This document shows, piece after piece, positions 62,498-64,000 of a stretch of 64,000 nt of DNA. The stretch is from positions 27,815,852 through 27,879,851 of the forward strand of contig NC_080720.1 in assembly GCF_019097595.1 (NCBI RefSeq), given 5' to 3'. The translations under genes and the position numbers were made by a program. Below the pieces are notes generated by a model. The model was not told where the DNA came from. It did not search any database and was given only the letters and a program-made list of their open reading frames with translations. Positions within the stretch are counted from its first letter, which is position 1, and every line of letters starts with the position of its first letter. Origin of the DNA: Hemibagrus wyckioides. Lineage: Eukaryota > Chordata > Actinopteri > Siluriformes > Bagridae.

Positions 62498-62889
62498 CAG
62501 TCTCTTCAGCCTTGAGTTCGGTATAGCAACATGGCTGCTCACACTGTTACCTGTAAATAAAAAATATCCATTAAACTATAACCTTAGATCAATCAAAACT
62601 GATTAAATTGTTAACACCATATCATAACTATATCACAAACTCATGATCACTAACATTAGCTGGCTTTTATGCTGGTGTCCATGCTGTATTTGTTCTAGCT
62701 TGACTCTGAAAATGACATAAATCTGATCTTGAGTTAAGTTGAATGCAGCATAAATGGGGGAAGGTCAATGTGATATTTATTGAACTTTTATGTAATATTT
62801 ATTGAACTATTTTAGTCATTGGTCACTATGAAGCCTAGATTTTGCTGCATAGTTGCTGCAGTCATAGGCCTGTGTTTTTATAATATGAT

Positions 62890-63760
62890 CATGGTGTATA
62901 TCTAGACACAAGGACACTGGAGGAACTCGTGAAAAACTAGACACAAAAAGAAACCACAAGGATGCTATTGGAACCTGGAGAACTGGTGAAAAACTAGACA
63001 CAAATGTAGGAAAGACTAGCAATACTCAACAAGGACACTGTGGAAACCAGCACAATTAGAACAAAAAGGACTAGAGACTAGCAAAAAAAAAAAAAAAAAA
63101 GACGAGGACACTAGGGGAGCTAATGAAAAACGACACAAAAGAAAGATGGACTAGTAAACCAACAAGGATGCTAGTGGAACCTGGAGAACTGGTGCGAAAC
63201 TAGGACACAATTTAGAAACAAAACAAGGAATCTAAGTGAACATGGAAAACTAGCACAAAATTAGAAACAAAAGGTCTAGAGACTAGCAAATAAAAGACAA
63301 GGACACTGGAGGAACTAATGAAGAACTAGACACACACATAGGAAAGACTAGCAAACAAAACAAAACAAAACAAGGACATTGTGGGAATCAGTGCTATAAT
63401 AGACATTAGATCCAAGCAAAAACACACAAGGACACTACTGGAACTAGAGTCTAGAGTACTAGAATCTAGGGGAAAAAACAAGGACCAAGTGGAACCAGTA
63501 GCACAACAAACACAAAATCTGACACAAAGTTAGAAGAACTGGTGCAAAAAGTAGACACAGAACAAGGAAACAAGGAATCTAAGCGAACCTGGAAAACTAG
63601 CACAAAATTAGTAACGAAGGACTCGAGAGAATAGCAAACAAAAAGAACTAACAAAGAAAAAGAAACCGCAAGGATGCTAGTGGAACCTGGAGAACTGGTG
63701 CAAAACTAGACACAAGAAAACTATTGGTACTTGAGCAAAACTAGACACTTAATATTACAG
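62890..63760 (+). repeat. CTAG-rich minisatellite (S2), block 2
   Basis: Same strand and unit order as block 1: GGACACTGGAGGAACTCGTG, GATGCTATTGGAACCTGGAG, GGAAAACTAGCACAAAATTA and GTCTAGAGACTAGC. Both blocks end with the same unit (CTATTGGTACTNGAGCAAAA, then TTAATATTA or TAAATATTA), which implies copies of one longer element. Confidence 0.8.
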
Positions 63761-64000
63761 TCATATAAAAATATACTATATGAAATGATGTATGGCCAAT
63801 AAGTAAATATCTTTTGTCGTTTTTTTTTTTTTTTTTTTTTAAATGAAGAAAGTGACAACCCGGTGAAGAGCAGAATAATGGTAATTGTAATTGGATTGAA
63901 ACTGAAGAAGAGGTGTGGTTTTCTCCCTGTGATGTCCAATCAAAATCAGCTCATGATATTTTCACAAAGACATACAGCTGCTTTATATAATAGATAGATA

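Larger units (their letters stand above)
39111..64000. other. Downstream flank without supported genes
   Basis: No coding exon was recognised over about 25 kb. Stretches such as 43340-46880, 47100-48200, 50200-51900, 53880-55320, 55910-57480, 59540-61370 and 62500-62890 are unique-looking and non-coding. The segment 47190-47400 and the segment 42420-42720 (with recurring TGTAAAC text) may be further interspersed repeats but could not be assigned. Confidence 0.65.

Overview
This is vertebrate genomic DNA, almost certainly from a teleost fish and probably an otophysan such as a catfish, characin or cyprinid. The clade call rests on repeat families I recognise from memory, not on a search. The DNA is AT-rich and full of microsatellites, tRNA-derived SINEs, Tc1/mariner remnants and other fish-type repeats. 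I see no bacterial, CRISPR or viral content.

Only one gene can be supported: axin2 (Axin-2/Conductin), the scaffold of the beta-catenin destruction complex and a classical Wnt feedback target. It lies on the + strand as one 5' non-coding exon (approximate, about 20.83-21.13 kb) plus ten coding exons from 22279 to 37261. All splice sites are GT-AG, phases agree at every junction, and the spliced frame is 2451 nt (816 residues plus stop). It carries, in order, an N-terminal tankyrase-binding region, an RGS domain (APC binding), a GSK3-binding helix, a beta-catenin-binding helix, a His-rich stretch and a C-terminal DIX domain. The 3' UTR runs to about 39.1 kb.

Region by region: 1-20.7 kb is gene-free upstream DNA with SINEs, a Tc1 fragment, a TTCTAGAA-rich minisatellite with a long perfect-core hairpin, GATA arrays and other simple repeats. 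20.7-22.2 kb holds the probable promoter, exon 1 and intron 1. 22.2-39.1 kb is axin2; its introns 3 and 4 contain exact TCF/LEF consensus sites and an octamer/homeodomain cluster that look like enhancers. 39.1-64 kb is gene-free downstream DNA with a 5'-truncated LINE flanked by target-site duplications, SINEs, an internally deleted Tc1 element, a GAAT array, two blocks of a CTAG-rich minisatellite, and several complex non-repetitive stretches with TCF-like sites.

The most unusual observations are: a 67-bp-arm hairpin (6807-6954) inside a minisatellite with a large excess of TTCTAGAA (heat-shock-element-like) motifs; a duplicated 0.3-kb block of that minisatellite; SINEs whose 3' tail resembles the 3' end of the LINE in the same window; a SINE nested in an older repeat; and an inverted TCF-site pair in the downstream flank. 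Regulatory calls are motif-based inference.
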